Source: Methylocystis parvus OBBP
GTDB lineage: Bacteria; Pseudomonadota; Alphaproteobacteria; Rhizobiales; Beijerinckiaceae
DNA: 64,000 nt
Reading direction: 5' to 3'
NCBI RefSeq assembly: GCF_027571405.1
Contig: NZ_CP092968.1
Span: 1,116,001 to 1,180,000 of the forward strand
Shown here: positions 44,705 to 55,200 of the stretch, in pieces
Layout of the letters: each line of letters starts with the position of its first letter
Numbering within the stretch: the stretch's first letter is position 1
Notes under the pieces: generated by a model
Told to the model about the DNA's origin: nothing
The model's input: the letters and a program-made list of their open reading frames with translations, nothing else
The model's database searches: none
Position numbers and translations under genes: made by a program

Positions 44705-45781
44705 CTAGCTTTCCGGCGCCGGCTCCGGCGCGTCGATTTCTGCGTCCAGGCCGGCGATCGCGCGGGCGAAATCGCGGGCGGTAAAAGGCTCCAGATCGTC
44801 CTGTCCCTCGCCGACGCCGATGAAGTGGATCGGCAGGCCGTATGCTTCCGCTATGGCGACGAGAATGCCGCCGCGGGCGGTGCCGTCGAGCTTGGTCATC
44901 ACGAGACCGGTCACGCCGGCGACGCGGCCGAAAATCTCGACCTGCTGCAGCGCGTTCTGGCCGACCGTGGCGTCGAGCACCAGCAGAACGGCGTGGGGCG
45001 CCTCGGGCTCCGCCTTCTTCATGACGCGGACGATCTTTTCAAGCTCCGCCATGAGTTCGGCGCGGTTCTGCAGGCGGCCGGCCGTGTCCATCAGCAGAAT
45101 GTCGGCGCCCGTCTCCCGCGCACGATTGATGGCGTCGAAGGCGAGTCCGGCCGCGTCAGCGCCCTCCTTGCCTGCGACGACTTCGGAATCGAAGCGCGAA
45201 CCCCAGATCTTGAGCTGCTCCACGGCGGCGGCGCGGAAAGTGTCGCCCGCCGCGAGAATGACCTTCTTGCCCTCGCCCGTCCATTTGGAGGCGAGCTTGG
45301 CGATGGTGGTGGTCTTGCCGGAGCCGTTCACGCCGACGACGAGAATGATGAAGGGCTTCTTCGTCTCGTCGATCTCAAAGGGCCGCGCGACGGGATCGAG
45401 CACAGCCTCGACTTCGCTGGCGAGGATGGCGCGCACCTCTTCCGGCGCGATGTCCTTGTCGTAGCGCGCTTTGCCGACGGCCTGGGTGATGCGCGACGAC
45501 GCGCCGACGCCAAGGTCGGCGCGCAGCAGCACGTCCTCGAGTTCATCGAGAGTGAGCGCATCGAGCTTGCGCTTGGTGAAAATGTCGGCGACGCCCTGGC
45601 TGATCGCCTGCGAGGTCCTTGCGAGCCCGCCCGTCAGCCGCTGCCACCAGGAGCGCTGCGGCGCCTCGGCCTCTTGCGCGTCCTGGGCGGGCGCCGGCGG
45701 CGGCGCCTCGGGCTCCGACCCGCCTTTGCCGAAGAGGCGGGCGAACATGCCGCGCTTTTTTGACCCGTCGTCCGTGCTCAT
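44705..45781 (-). CDS. ftsY: Signal recognition particle receptor FtsY
   Basis: FtsY is the membrane receptor GTPase for SRP-ribosome complexes. The 358-residue protein has a short acidic/Pro-rich A domain and an NG domain. The N domain includes LTLDELEDVLLRADLGV. G-domain motifs are VVGVNGSGKTTTIAKLA (G1), DTFRAAAVEQL, DILLMDTAGRLQN (G3), LVMTKLDGTARGG (G4). The C-terminus FIGVGEGQDDLEPFTARDFARAI closes it. It is upstream of yciB with a four-base gap. Confidence 0.97.
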   Translation of the reverse strand: MSTDDGSKKRGMFARLFGKGGSEPEAPPPAPAQDAQEAEAPQRSWWQRLTGGLARTSQAISQGVADIFTKRKLDALTLDELEDVLLRADLGVGASSRITQAVGKARYDKDIAPEEVRAILASEVEAVLDPVARPFEIDETKKPFIILVVGVNGSGKTTTIAKLASKWTGEGKKVILAAGDTFRAAAVEQLKIWGSRFDSEVVAGKEGADAAGLAFDAINRARETGADILLMDTAGRLQNRAELMAELEKIVRVMKKAEPEAPHAVLLVLDATVGQNALQQVEIFGRVAGVTGLVMTKLDGTARGGILVAIAEAYGLPIHFIGVGEGQDDLEPFTARDFARAIAGLDAEIDAPEPAPES

Positions 45782-46064
45782 GCGACCCCCGATAGGTCAA
45801 TTTGCCTACACTACTCGCGACTAAAGGGCTAGCGCGGTCGGAAAAGTTCGCTTCGCTCCGGCGAATCGTACGACAAAAGTAGGGGTGGCTTGAACTAAAT
45901 ATCAGTCAAGCCAAGCTTTTCCCGGTTCGACGGCGGCCTAGACTAATATAGCGGGATCGCGTTGCGGCGACGTGCTTGTCGCATGATCCCGACGGGGCGG
46001 GCGTCGGCGCCCGCCCGCCTTGCGGCGGCCGCCGACTGCCCTCGACGCGACAATTCCACCTGCC

Positions 46065-47048
46065 TCACCAACGCAGCACAGCCCCGCCCCAGGTCATGCC
46101 CGCGCCGATCGCCATCATGGCGATGACGTCGCCTTTCTTGAGCCTGCCGGCGCGATTGGCCTCGTCGAGCGAGATTGGCATGGAGGCGCTCGAGGTGTTG
46201 CCGTAGCGGTCGATATTGATCCAGCATTTCTCGCGCGGCACGCCGAGATTATCGAGGGCGGATTCGATGATCCGCTGATTGGCCTGATGGCAGATCACAT
46301 GGTCGACGTCGGCGGCGGAAAGCCCTGCTTTCGCCAGCGTCTCCGCCACAACCTCGGGCAGAAGGCGGACGGCGACCTTATAGACCTCCCGGCCGCGCAT
46401 CTTGATCTTCCCATTGGTCCCCGCCGCGAGTTCGGAGGAGATGGGGATGCGGCTGCCGCCGCCGGGAATATTCAGAATGCCGGTCAGGGTACCGTCGGTG
46501 CGCAAGGTCGCGGCGAGCACGCCGTGCCCCTCCTCTTCGGTCGCGCCGAGCAGGATGGCGCCCGCCGCGTCGCCGAAGAGCACGCAGGTCTCGCGGTTGG
46601 TCCAGTCCACGACCCGGCTCAGCGTCTCAGCCCCGATCACCAGCGCCTTCCGCACCATGCCGGACCGGATGAACTGCTCGGCCATCACGAGGCCGTAGAG
46701 CGAGCCGGCGCAGGCGGCGCCGATGTCGAAGGCGAAAGCGTTGGGCGCGCCGATCTTGGCCTGGACATAGGAGGCGCAGGAGGGCGTGGGCGTGTCGCCG
46801 GTGACCGTGCAGACGACGATCATGCCGACATCGTCGCCGGAGACGCCCGCCATTTCCAGCGCCTTGCGCCCGGCGGCGGCCGCGAGGTCCGAGGTCGCCT
46901 CGTGGTCGGCGGCGATATGGCGCTCTTTGATGCCGGTGCGGCTGACGATCCACTCGCCATTGGTGGCGACCATTTTCTCGAGATCGGCGTTGGTGAGCAC
47001 GCGCTCGGGCGCATAGGAACCGGTTCCGAGAACAATGGCGTTCGGCAA
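46065..47048 (-). CDS. fabH: 3-oxoacyl-ACP synthase III
   Basis: FabH condenses acetyl-CoA with malonyl-ACP to start fatty-acid synthesis. The 327-residue protein has ERVLTNADLEKMVATNGEWIVSRTGIKERHIA at the N-terminus, the active-site Cys in FAFDIGAACAGSLYGL, the His in DVDHVICHQANQRI and the Asn in RYGNTSSASMPISL. plsX, its usual neighbour, is not adjacent in the window. A GC-rich hairpin at 45997-46016 follows the gene. Confidence 0.96.
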   Translation of the reverse strand: MPNAIVLGTGSYAPERVLTNADLEKMVATNGEWIVSRTGIKERHIAADHEATSDLAAAAGRKALEMAGVSGDDVGMIVVCTVTGDTPTPSCASYVQAKIGAPNAFAFDIGAACAGSLYGLVMAEQFIRSGMVRKALVIGAETLSRVVDWTNRETCVLFGDAAGAILLGATEEEGHGVLAATLRTDGTLTGILNIPGGGSRIPISSELAAGTNGKIKMRGREVYKVAVRLLPEVVAETLAKAGLSAADVDHVICHQANQRIIESALDNLGVPREKCWINIDRYGNTSSASMPISLDEANRAGRLKKGDVIAMMAIGAGMTWGGAVLRW

Positions 47049-47402
47049 GGCGGGGATCTTTCTGAAAGGGCCGGCGTCGGCTGGTCGTTAACGAGCCCCG
47101 GGCGCGATCAATGCGCGGCGGGCTCCGGCGCAGCTATTCATAGTGTCGCGGGCCGGAAGCGCAAACCGTTTTTTGACATGCATATAAGTCAATGTTTTAC
47201 AATGATTCACGCGACAATGTCGGCCCGGGCCGTCTGCCCGCGCCTGACATTTGAGCGCGCGAATCCGCGACTTTGAAACCTTTTGTTAAAGGGCTGGCAA
47301 CTATTAACGAGGGGCGGCGTCGCCGTCGCGCTTCCTGCTCTTTTCAATTTCGTGCGCCCGCCGCGCGTCGCTCCCCCGCGCGCATGTTGGAGTATTGAGT
47401 TC

Positions 47403-47468
47403 ATGATCCACACCCTCGTCCTCGCCATCGTCGCCATCTACGCCGTCGTCGGCGCCCTCACCGCCTGA
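47403..47468 (+). CDS. Possible 21-residue membrane peptide
   Basis: [21 protein letters not shown], a single hydrophobic helix, 50 bases upstream of rimO. GGAG lies somewhat far upstream. It is too short for a family call, but its amino-acid pattern is membrane-like and unlike the shadow frames. Confidence 0.25.
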   Translation: MIHTLVLAIVAIYAVVGALTA

Positions 47469-47518
47469 GTCTTCCCGCCCCGATTGCCTTCGGCCTCGCG
47501 CCATGGCAATCGGGCGCA

Positions 47519-48865
47519 ATGCAGGAAGACCAGAAGCCGGCCGCCGCCCCGCGCGTTTCCTTCGTTTCGCTCGGCTGTCCCAAGGCGCTCGTCGACAGCG
47601 AGCGCATCGTCACCCGCCTCCGGGCGGAGGGCTATGAACTGGCGCGGCGCCATGAAGGCGCCGACGTCGTCGTGGTGAACACATGCGGCTTTCTCGACAG
47701 CGCCAAGGCCGAGTCGCTCGAAGCCATCGGCGCGGCGCTGGCCGAAAACGGCAAGGTCATCGTCACCGGCTGCATGGGCGCGGAGCCCGAAGCCATTACC
47801 GAACGCTTCCCGGGCGTTCTCGCCGTCACCGGCCCGCAGCAATATGAAAGCGTCGTCGACGCCGTGCATCGCGCCGTCGCGCCCGCGCACGATCCGTTCC
47901 TCGACCTCGTGCCCGAACAGGGCGTGAAACTCACGCCGCGTCACTACGCCTATCTGAAAATCTCGGAAGGCTGCGACAATAGCTGCTCCTTCTGCATCAT
48001 CCCGCATCTGCGCGGCCCGCTCGTCTCGCGCCCCGCCGCCGAGGTTCTGCGCGAGGCGGAGAAGCTGACCCGCGCCGGGGTGAAGGAACTGCTCGTCATC
48101 TCGCAGGATACGAGCGCCTATGGCCGCGATCTGCGCTATGCCGAGAGCATGTTCGGCGATCGCGCCGTGCGCGCGCGTTTCCTCGATCTCGTGCGGGAGC
48201 TGGGCGAATTCGGCGCCTGGGTGCGGCTGCATTACGTCTACCCCTACCCCCATGTCGACGAGGCCATCGCGCTGATGGCCGAGGGCAAGATCCTTCCCTA
48301 TCTCGACATTCCGTTCCAGCACGCCGCCCCCGACGTGCTGAAGGCCATGAAGCGCCCGGCGAATGAGGAAAAGACGCTGGCGCGCATCAAGGACTGGCGC
48401 GCCGCCTGCCCCGATCTGACGCTGCGCTCCACCTTCATCGTCGGCTTTCCCGGCGAGACGGAGGAGGATTTCGAGACTCTGCTGCAATGGCTGGACGAAG
48501 CGGAAATCAATCGGGCCGGCGCCTTCAAATATGAGCCCGTCGCCGGCGCGCCGGCCAATGATCTCGGTCTCGCATCCGTGCCCGACGAGGTGAAGGAGAG
48601 CCGCTGGAAACGCTTCATGGAGAAGCAGCAACAGGTCAGCGCCCGGCTCATGAAACGCAAGATCGGCAAGCGTCTTCAGGTCATCATCGACGCACCCGGG
48701 GGCGGCCCTTCCGGCGCGCTCGCCAAGGGCCGCACAAAGGCCGACGCGCCGGAGATCGATGGCGCGGCCTTTGTCGAATGCCGCCGGCCGCTGCGGGCGG
48801 GCGACATCGTGTCGATCAAGGTCGAGCGCGCCGACGCCTATGACGTCTTTGGCGTGTCGGCCTGA
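47519..48865 (+). CDS. rimO: Ribosomal protein S12 methylthiotransferase RimO
   Basis: RimO attaches a methylthio group to Asp89 of ribosomal protein S12. The 448-residue protein has the N-terminal UPF0004 domain with three cysteines ([34 protein letters not shown]). The radical-SAM triad is [18 protein letters not shown], followed by [18 protein letters not shown] and a C-terminal TRAM domain. The LGCPK and VNTCGF signatures and length identify RimO rather than MiaB. Confidence 0.96.
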   Translation: MQEDQKPAAAPRVSFVSLGCPKALVDSERIVTRLRAEGYELARRHEGADVVVVNTCGFLDSAKAESLEAIGAALAENGKVIVTGCMGAEPEAITERFPGVLAVTGPQQYESVVDAVHRAVAPAHDPFLDLVPEQGVKLTPRHYAYLKISEGCDNSCSFCIIPHLRGPLVSRPAAEVLREAEKLTRAGVKELLVISQDTSAYGRDLRYAESMFGDRAVRARFLDLVRELGEFGAWVRLHYVYPYPHVDEAIALMAEGKILPYLDIPFQHAAPDVLKAMKRPANEEKTLARIKDWRAACPDLTLRSTFIVGFPGETEEDFETLLQWLDEAEINRAGAFKYEPVAGAPANDLGLASVPDEVKESRWKRFMEKQQQVSARLMKRKIGKRLQVIIDAPGGGPSGALAKGRTKADAPEIDGAAFVECRRPLRAGDIVSIKVERADAYDVFGVSA

Positions 48866-49170
48866 ATTCTCAAATACGCGCTTTGATTTGGGTCGAGCGT
48901 TGAACCTGCGGACCGCCTTCGAAGCCCTGCCGCGAGACTTCGCCGTCGGGCGGAGGTCCCCAGCCTTCACGGAAGCTTTCAGGAACGGCGCAGGCCGCCG
49001 GCAAGGTCGCCAATTGCTCCCGCCGGCTTTGGCCGCTCTTTGGCGAGAAACGCCCCTGCGGTCGAATGGCCGCGCGCCTATCTGTCGCTGAGGCGGCTTG
49101 AAGATCGTCTATGGCGCGGCCGGGCGGTCTGCCCCATATTGGGGCCGAGGAAATGCGCAGGAGCAGAAGA

Positions 49171-49467
49171 ATGACCGAAGAACCAAGAGATAAGGGCCAA
49201 CAGAATAAGAAGCCCGGCCAGAACCAGCCGCCGGTGCTGCTCATTCCCAAGAGCTTCTTCTACATCGTCGGCGCGATCGTCGTCGGCTCCTTTCTGCTGA
49301 CGCTCTTCGTTCGAAACCCCTATACGCAGTCGGTGCATGAGGGCGGCAATTTCTACGAAAACGTGACCGACAATTCGATGCTGATGTGGGTTGCGATCTT
49401 CATCGGCATCCCGGCGAGCTTTTGGGCCTATCGGCGCTGGATCATCCCGCTTTTCGACCGGAAGTGA
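49171..49467 (+). CDS. Small two-helix membrane protein
   Basis: A 98-residue protein with a polar N-terminus (MTEEPRDKGQQNKKPGQNQPPVLL), helix SFFYIVGAIVVGSFLLTLFV, a periplasmic loop, then helix MLMWVAIFIGIPASFWAYRRW and a basic end. AGGAG at a good distance selects ATG 49171. I recognise no family. The 300 bases before it (48866-49170) show no gene. Confidence 0.5.
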   Translation: MTEEPRDKGQQNKKPGQNQPPVLLIPKSFFYIVGAIVVGSFLLTLFVRNPYTQSVHEGGNFYENVTDNSMLMWVAIFIGIPASFWAYRRWIIPLFDRK

Positions 49468-49482
49468 CCGGTCCGGCCGGCG

Positions 49483-50094
49483 CTAGGGACGGCCAGCTTT
49501 GCGGCGCAGCGCCGTCGAGGAAGACGGATCGCGCGGCCCGTGCAGATAGACGAAAGCCGGCGGCCGCGCCGACGCCAGGAGCGGCGCGGCCTGTTCGTTG
49601 AGGCGCGCCGCGGGAAATCGCAGCGCGGCCTTGGCGCAGGCCGCGCGAAGCGTCGCGCCCGGCCGGTCGATGACGGCGATCGGCGTCGTGCGCAGGATCT
49701 CCTCCCATCGTCGCCAGCGGTGGAACTGGAGAAGATTGTCCGCGCCCATGATCCAGACGAAGCGGACTCCTGGACAGCGTCTGTGCAGAAAGCGCAGCGT
49801 ATCGGCCGTATAGCGCGCGCCGATCTGCGCCTCGACATTCGTAACGACGATGCGCGGATCGCGCGCCACCTCGCGCGCCGCCGCCATGCGCGCCGCGAGC
49901 GAGGGGAGTCCGCTCGTGTTCTTCAACGGATTGCCGGGTGAGACGAGCCACCAGACCCGATCGAGCCGCAAGCGCGTCAGCGCCAGATGCGAGGCGAGCG
50001 CATGGCCCTCATGCGGCGGATCGAAAGAGCCGCCGAAGAGCCCGATGCGCATGCCGAAGGCGAAAGACGGGAGTCGGACGATCGCTTGGCTCAC
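49483..50094 (-). CDS. nadD: Nicotinate-nucleotide adenylyltransferase
   Basis: NadD adenylates nicotinate mononucleotide in NAD synthesis. The 203-residue protein has IGLFGGSFDPPHEGHALASHLALTRLRLDRVWWLVSPGNPLK (the (H/T)xGH nucleotidyltransferase motif), PGVRFVWIMGADNLLQFHRWRRWEEIL and the late SSTALR (the family's SSTxIR loop). The start could be the internal Met at 50052 (MRIGLFGG), giving 189 residues. It lies downstream of proA with a 73-base gap, as in many Hyphomicrobiales. Confidence 0.95.
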   Translation of the reverse strand: MSQAIVRLPSFAFGMRIGLFGGSFDPPHEGHALASHLALTRLRLDRVWWLVSPGNPLKNTSGLPSLAARMAAAREVARDPRIVVTNVEAQIGARYTADTLRFLHRRCPGVRFVWIMGADNLLQFHRWRRWEEILRTTPIAVIDRPGATLRAACAKAALRFPAARLNEQAAPLLASARPPAFVYLHGPRDPSSSTALRRKAGRP

Positions 50095-50167
50095 GGATTT
50101 CTATCTACCAGCCCGCTCGTTCCCGCGCGACGCGGTCCGCCAGACGCCGCAGCGAATGACAGCCCGG

Positions 50168-51463
50168 TCACCCCCTCACCTGCCCCTCGCCATAAACGCG
50201 ATAATTGAAAGAGGTGAGCTGCTCCACGCCCACCGGACCGCGGGCGTGCATGCGCCCCGTCGCGATGCCGATCTCGGCGCCGAAGCCGAATTCGCCGCCA
50301 TCCGCGAATTGCGTCGAGGCGTTGTGCAGCACGATGGCGGAATCGACCTCGTTCATGAAGCGCCGCGCAACCGCATCGTCGCCGGTGAGGATGCAGTCGG
50401 TGTGATGCGAGCCATAGGTTTCGATATGCTCGATCGCCGCCTCGAGCCCGTCCACGACTTTCGCGGCGATGATGGCGTCGAGATATTCGGCGCGCCAATC
50501 TTCTTCCGTCGCCGGCTTGGCGCGCGCGTCGGCGGCTTGCGTCGCCGCGTCGCCGCGCACTTCGCAGCCCGAATCGATCAGCAGCGCGACGAGCGGCGCG
50601 AGATGCGTCGCTGCGCAGGCCTTGTCGACGAGCAGCGTCTCGGCCGCGCCGCAAATGCCGGTGCGGCGCATCTTGGCGTCGAGCAGCACGCGCTTCGCCA
50701 TCTCCAGATCGGCGTCCTTGTGCACATAGACATGCACGACGCCTTCGAGATGCGCAAAGACCGGCACGCGCGCCTCGTGCTGTACGCGCGCGACGAGGCT
50801 CTTGCCGCCGCGCGGCACGATGACGTCAATATTGCCGTCGAGCCCCGCGAGCATGGCGCCCACCGCCGCGCGGTCGGCCGTGTCGACCAGCGAAATCGCG
50901 GCCTCGGGCAAACCCGCCGCTATCAGCCCGGCGACAAGACAGGCATGGATGATCCGGGATGAGCGCAGACTCTCCGAGCCGCCGCGCAGAATGACGGCGT
51001 TGCCGGCCTTGAGACACAGCGCGCCGGCGTCGGCCGTCACATTGGGGCGGCTCTCATAGATCACCCCGATGACGCCGAGCGGCGTCGAGACGCGCTCGAT
51101 GACGAGTCCGTTCGGCCGTTCGAAGCGCGCGAGAAGCCGCCCGACCGGGTCCGGCAAGTCGGCGATCTCCTCGACGCCCCGCGCGATCGCCTCCACACGG
51201 CCGGGATCGAGCGTCAGCCGGTCGATAAACGAGCCCGCGGTTCCGCGGGATTTGGCGTCCGCGACGTCGAGCGCATTGGCGGCGAGAATGGCCCCGCACT
51301 GACGCCGGATCTCCGCGGCCGCGGCGCGCAGCGCCTCGTCCTTCGCCGCCCCTGGAGCAAGCGCGACGGCGCGGGCCGCCTTGCGGGCGGCGCGCCCGAG
51401 GGCGGAAAGCTCTTCCTCCAGCGTTTCAGCCTTGGGCGCTTCCTTCGCGAGCGTCTGCGTCAT
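50168..51463 (-). CDS. proA: Gamma-glutamyl phosphate reductase
   Basis: ProA reduces gamma-glutamyl phosphate to glutamate semialdehyde in proline synthesis. The 431-residue aldehyde-dehydrogenase-fold enzyme has [55 protein letters not shown], the catalytic Cys in [15 protein letters not shown] and the C-terminal [22 protein letters not shown] complement 51461-51463 ([10 protein letters not shown]). Last housekeeping gene before the tRNA-Glu island junction. Confidence 0.96.
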   Translation of the reverse strand: MTQTLAKEAPKAETLEEELSALGRAARKAARAVALAPGAAKDEALRAAAAEIRRQCGAILAANALDVADAKSRGTAGSFIDRLTLDPGRVEAIARGVEEIADLPDPVGRLLARFERPNGLVIERVSTPLGVIGVIYESRPNVTADAGALCLKAGNAVILRGGSESLRSSRIIHACLVAGLIAAGLPEAAISLVDTADRAAVGAMLAGLDGNIDVIVPRGGKSLVARVQHEARVPVFAHLEGVVHVYVHKDADLEMAKRVLLDAKMRRTGICGAAETLLVDKACAATHLAPLVALLIDSGCEVRGDAATQAADARAKPATEEDWRAEYLDAIIAAKVVDGLEAAIEHIETYGSHHTDCILTGDDAVARRFMNEVDSAIVLHNASTQFADGGEFGFGAEIGIATGRMHARGPVGVEQLTSFNYRVYGEGQVRG

Positions 51464-51575
51464 GGTCCTCGATCCAAAATAAGCCGCCCGATCGCTATCA
51501 CGCCGAAAAGAAGCGCGAAAGGCGCCCATTCCGCCCTTGCCGAGACGGTCACGCCGGTCTATAGAGCGCTTCCCC

Positions 51576-51651
51576 GCTCCCTTCGTCTAGCGGTCTAGGA
51601 CGTCGCCCTCTCACGGCGAAAACAGGGGTTCGAGTCCCCTAGGGAGCGCCA
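51576..51651 (+). tRNA. tRNA-Glu (CTC), CCA encoded; probable attachment site of the island to its right
   Basis: Acceptor GCTCCCT pairs with AGGGAGC. The anticodon stem TCGCC/GGCGA carries loop CTCTCAC (anticodon CTC), and the T arm is CAGGGGTTCGAGTCCCCTA. Discriminator G is followed by CCA. Typical chromosomal genes end immediately upstream and phage/defence genes begin downstream, as at an integrase attachment site. The second att copy is not within the window. Confidence 0.93.
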
Positions 51652-51895
51652 TATAAATCAATAAGTTAGGATCAAATGGCGCGCCCAACAGGCCTGCGTG
51701 CCCAACTGCTGCCCAATATACGTCGCCGGACAGGGACGAACGAACGCGGTCCCCGTTGAAGCGAACAGGGGTAATGGGCACAGGTTCTTGCTCGTTCTTG
51801 TGGCTTCTGCCCGCCTCTACTTCCTGTCCCACGCTCCGTATGCTCTTGTTCGTGGGCCTCCATTTTCGCCGCCCGCCTGATTCGAGCCCCAATTC
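51652..51895. other. Junction between tRNA-Glu and the island, no recognised gene
   Basis: Minus-strand frames here end in the antisense of the tRNA (LPRGLEPLFSP-like tails), a well-known artefact. The composition changes to lower GC. It should contain the left attachment site at the tRNA 3' end. Confidence 0.45.
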
Positions 51896-52246
51896 ATGCA
51901 GACGATCCTTCCCGCGCTGATCGACTATGTGTCGGAGACGCGGCGTCTCGATTCCCTACCGTCTTCGACGGAGCCCACCTTCTATCCGGCGATCAACAAC
52001 CTGATTGCGGCCGTCCAACAGGAGCGGCTCCTTCCCTTCGAGGTTCGCGTCAACACGTCCGAGGCAAATGGCAAGGCCCGCCACGCGAAAGACCAGCTCA
52101 CTGAAGACTCGAAAGCAGTGAAGCCGCTCCTCGACGACTACCGGCAGGCGCTCGGCCTTTCTTGGCCGTATCAAACAAGGAACGGCGATTCATGCCGACC
52201 TTTGACGTGTCCGATCGTTAAGCCAAATATCGATGCCGATGCCTAA
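51896..52246 (+). CDS. Truncated N6-DNA-methylase-like N-terminal fragment
   Basis: A 116-residue ORF. The first 60 residues (ILPALIDYVSETRRLDSLPSSTEPTFYPAINNLIAAVQQERLLPFEVRVNTSEANGKAR) look like the N-terminus of large N6-adenine methylase/type IIG restriction proteins. In those a SSTE-x-x-YPAI-x-x-L segment and LPF-x-VR-x-x-TSE precede a long catalytic region. Here the homology stops and a different tail (DYRQALGLSWPYQ...) leads to a stop. It overlaps the start of the giant STAND gene by 14 bases. It is probably a deletion relic; it could instead be a small first gene of the defence operon. Confidence 0.4.
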   Translation: MQTILPALIDYVSETRRLDSLPSSTEPTFYPAINNLIAAVQQERLLPFEVRVNTSEANGKARHAKDQLTEDSKAVKPLLDDYRQALGLSWPYQTRNGDSCRPLTCPIVKPNIDADA

Positions 52247-55200
52247 TACAAATCTAGTTCGTCCAAGCCGTGACGGCGATCAGTTTCACTATCTTTGGGC
52301 AGCCCGACGCTGCCTGAAGTTACTCTCCGCTGACAGCGGCCTAGTCGCCGTGAGCATCGAAGGTCCGTCCCCGAGTGAGCAGCCGGGCGCCGGGCCGGTC
52401 GAAGCTGGTGAGGAGCTGATTGACGTTGCAGAGTATTTCGAAAGCGAGGATATCGGGCAAGCGCGCTTGGTGCGTTACATGCAGCTCAAGCACTCGACGC
52501 TGCATGCAAATGATCCGTGGACGGCAAGTGGGCTAGAAAAAACCATTAAGGGTTTTGCGAGGCGATACGCGGAACTGCAAAAGGCGCACGCTCAGGTGGG
52601 CTTGGCGAAAAAGCTGGAGTTTTGTTTTGTCACGAACAGACCTATCAGCACGAATGTTGTCGAGACTGTCGCCGATGCTGCGGCCGACGCGATCACGCGT
52701 CATCCGGATGAGCTGAAGAAACTGCAAAAATTTACCGGACTTGCGGGAAGTGAGCTTGCGGCATTCTGCAAGCTACTCCGCTTCGAAGATCGCCAGGACG
52801 GGTATTGGCATCAACGCAACATCCTGTTTCAGGAAGTTAGTGGCTATCTGCCTGATGCTGATGTTGATGCACCAACGCAATTGAAAGAGCTTGTGACGCG
52901 CCGAGCACTTTCCGAAGGCGAACAGAACCCCACGATAACGAAGACCGATGTACTACGCGCGCTGAAGACCGACGAAATCCATTTGTTCCCCGCCAAGTGC
53001 CTCATCGAGGACATTCGTGACGCCGTTCCGCGCGAGCAGGAACTCGAACTCATCGGTCAAATCGTCGGCGCGACAGGTCCGGTTATCGTCCACGCTTCAG
53101 GTGGCGTTGGCAAATCGGTCTTTGCAACGCGGATCGGCAGAAGCCTTCCTGAGGGCTCAGTCTGCGTTCTCTACGACTGTTTTGGCAACGGTCAGTACCG
53201 AAGTGCGGTTGGCTACCGCCATAGGTATAAGGACGCATTGGTTCAAATTGCAAATGAGCTGGCCACAAAAAGCCTCTGCCATCCCTTAATCCAGACGACA
53301 AACGCCGATGCAGCGGCGTATGTGCGAGCGTTTGTTCACCGCCTGGGCCAAGCAGTGAAAATCTTGCGTTCGGCCAACCCGAACGCCCTCTTATGTATAG
53401 TTGTGGATGCGGCAGATAACGCGCAGATGGCCGCGGAGGAGATTGGCGAGGCCCGGTCTTTCGCGCGCGACCTCATTCGCGCGAGCATTCCTGAAGGTGC
53501 CCGCCTTGTCTTTCTGTGCCGCTCACATCGTCAACACCTTCTTGATCCGCCGACCGAAGCGATGCCAATTGAGTTACGCCCGTTTAGCCGCAATGAGACA
53601 TCAGCTTTTTTGCGGAAAACATTTCCCGATGCGAATGAGCGCGACATCGACGAATTACACCGCCTAAGCTCACACAACCCGCGCGTCCAGGCCTTGGCTT
53701 TGTCGCGGGGGTTGCCGCTGCAAGAAACATTGCGGCTGCTCGGACCCAATCCTACAAGCGTAGAAGACACGATTGCGAACCTATTGCATGACGCCATTGC
53801 GAAGCTCAAAGACGCTTCCGGGCCGATTGAAAAGGAACGCGTTGAGAAAATCTGCACGGGGCTGGCGGCCCTGAGGCCATTAATTCCGATACCCATCCTC
53901 TCGGCGATGTCGGGAGTGGAGCAAGAAGCGATCAAGAGCTTTGCCTACGATATTGGCCGACCTCTTCTTGTGGCGGGCGAGACCATTCAGTTCTTGGATG
54001 AGCCTGCCGAAACGTGGTTCCGCGACAAATTCAAACCTACGGCACACGGAATGGCGGGCTTCATCATCAGCCTGAAGCCGCTGGCAACCAGAAGCGCGTA
54101 TGTAGCTTCCATGCTGCCCCAACTGATGCTGCAAGCCGGGCAATTCTCCGAACTAGTCGAATTGGCTCTGTCTTCGGCGGCGCTCCCGGAAGGAAGTCCG
54201 CTTGAAAAGCGCGGTGTCGAATTGCAGCGCCTGCAATTCGCGTTGAAAGCGGGCCTTCGATCGCAGCGCTACCTTGAAGCGGCGAAGCTTGCCTTGAAAG
54301 CGGGCGGCGAGACGGCGGGTGACGAACGGCAGCGCACGTTGCTTCAAGAAAATACCGACCTCGCTTCGGATTTTCTTGAACTCGACCTCATTCAGGAAAT
54401 TGTTTCCCGCCGGACGTTTGGCTCTGGATGGGTCGGCTCTCATCACGCATACGAGGCAGCGCTTCTTTCTGGACGAAAGGAGTTAGTGGGAGATGCACGC
54501 AGCCGTTTGCGCATGGCCCACGAATGGCTGCAAAACTGGGCGCGTTTGACGCCCGAAGAACGCAAAAAAGAAGAAATTTCGGATGAGGACATCGTTGAGC
54601 TTACCCTTGCGCACTTAAACATTCACGGCCCAGCGGATGCGGCGGAGAGCCTAAGGGGCTGGAAACCACGAGAAGTCTCGTATCGGGTCGGTCGACCTGT
54701 AATCCGGCGCCTGATTGATCATGGACGTTGGTCAGATGTCGACGAACTCACGCGCACTTCCGGAAATAATCTTTGCTTGGTCCTTGCCGTCGCCGCCGAA
54801 TTGCGGGATGTGCATAAAACACCTCCGAACGAAGTGACGGAACAAGCATTTCGCCAACTTTTGAAGCACCGTATCAAACTTAGCAATCGCAACGGATGGG
54901 ATGACAATGAGGCCGCACTCGATGCTGTGACGGCTGTTGTTGAAGCAACATTGAAAAAGAGCCTGTGCACGCAGAGCGACGCGGCAGTGTTACTCGCGCG
55001 GTATTTGCCTGCTGAGCCACCCCGAGGACTTGCATCGCGATTTTCAAAGGCTCGCTTTCCCCTTCTGCGCGCCTACTGCTTGCGGGCTGCCCTCGAAGGA
55101 AAACCAATCGAGTTGATTGATGTTGCTTATGCCGAGCTGAAAAAAGAGATTGAAAAGAAGAACAAGCATACAACGTCTCGCGATCTTCAAGAGTTCCAGG

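Noticed and set aside
51611..51892. Minus-strand ORF of 93 codons ending in the tRNA-Glu antisense
   Set aside because: The LPRGLEPLFSP-type tail is the standard artefact of translating a tRNA T arm backwards; the rest has no recognisable motif. It is not taken as an integrase remnant.
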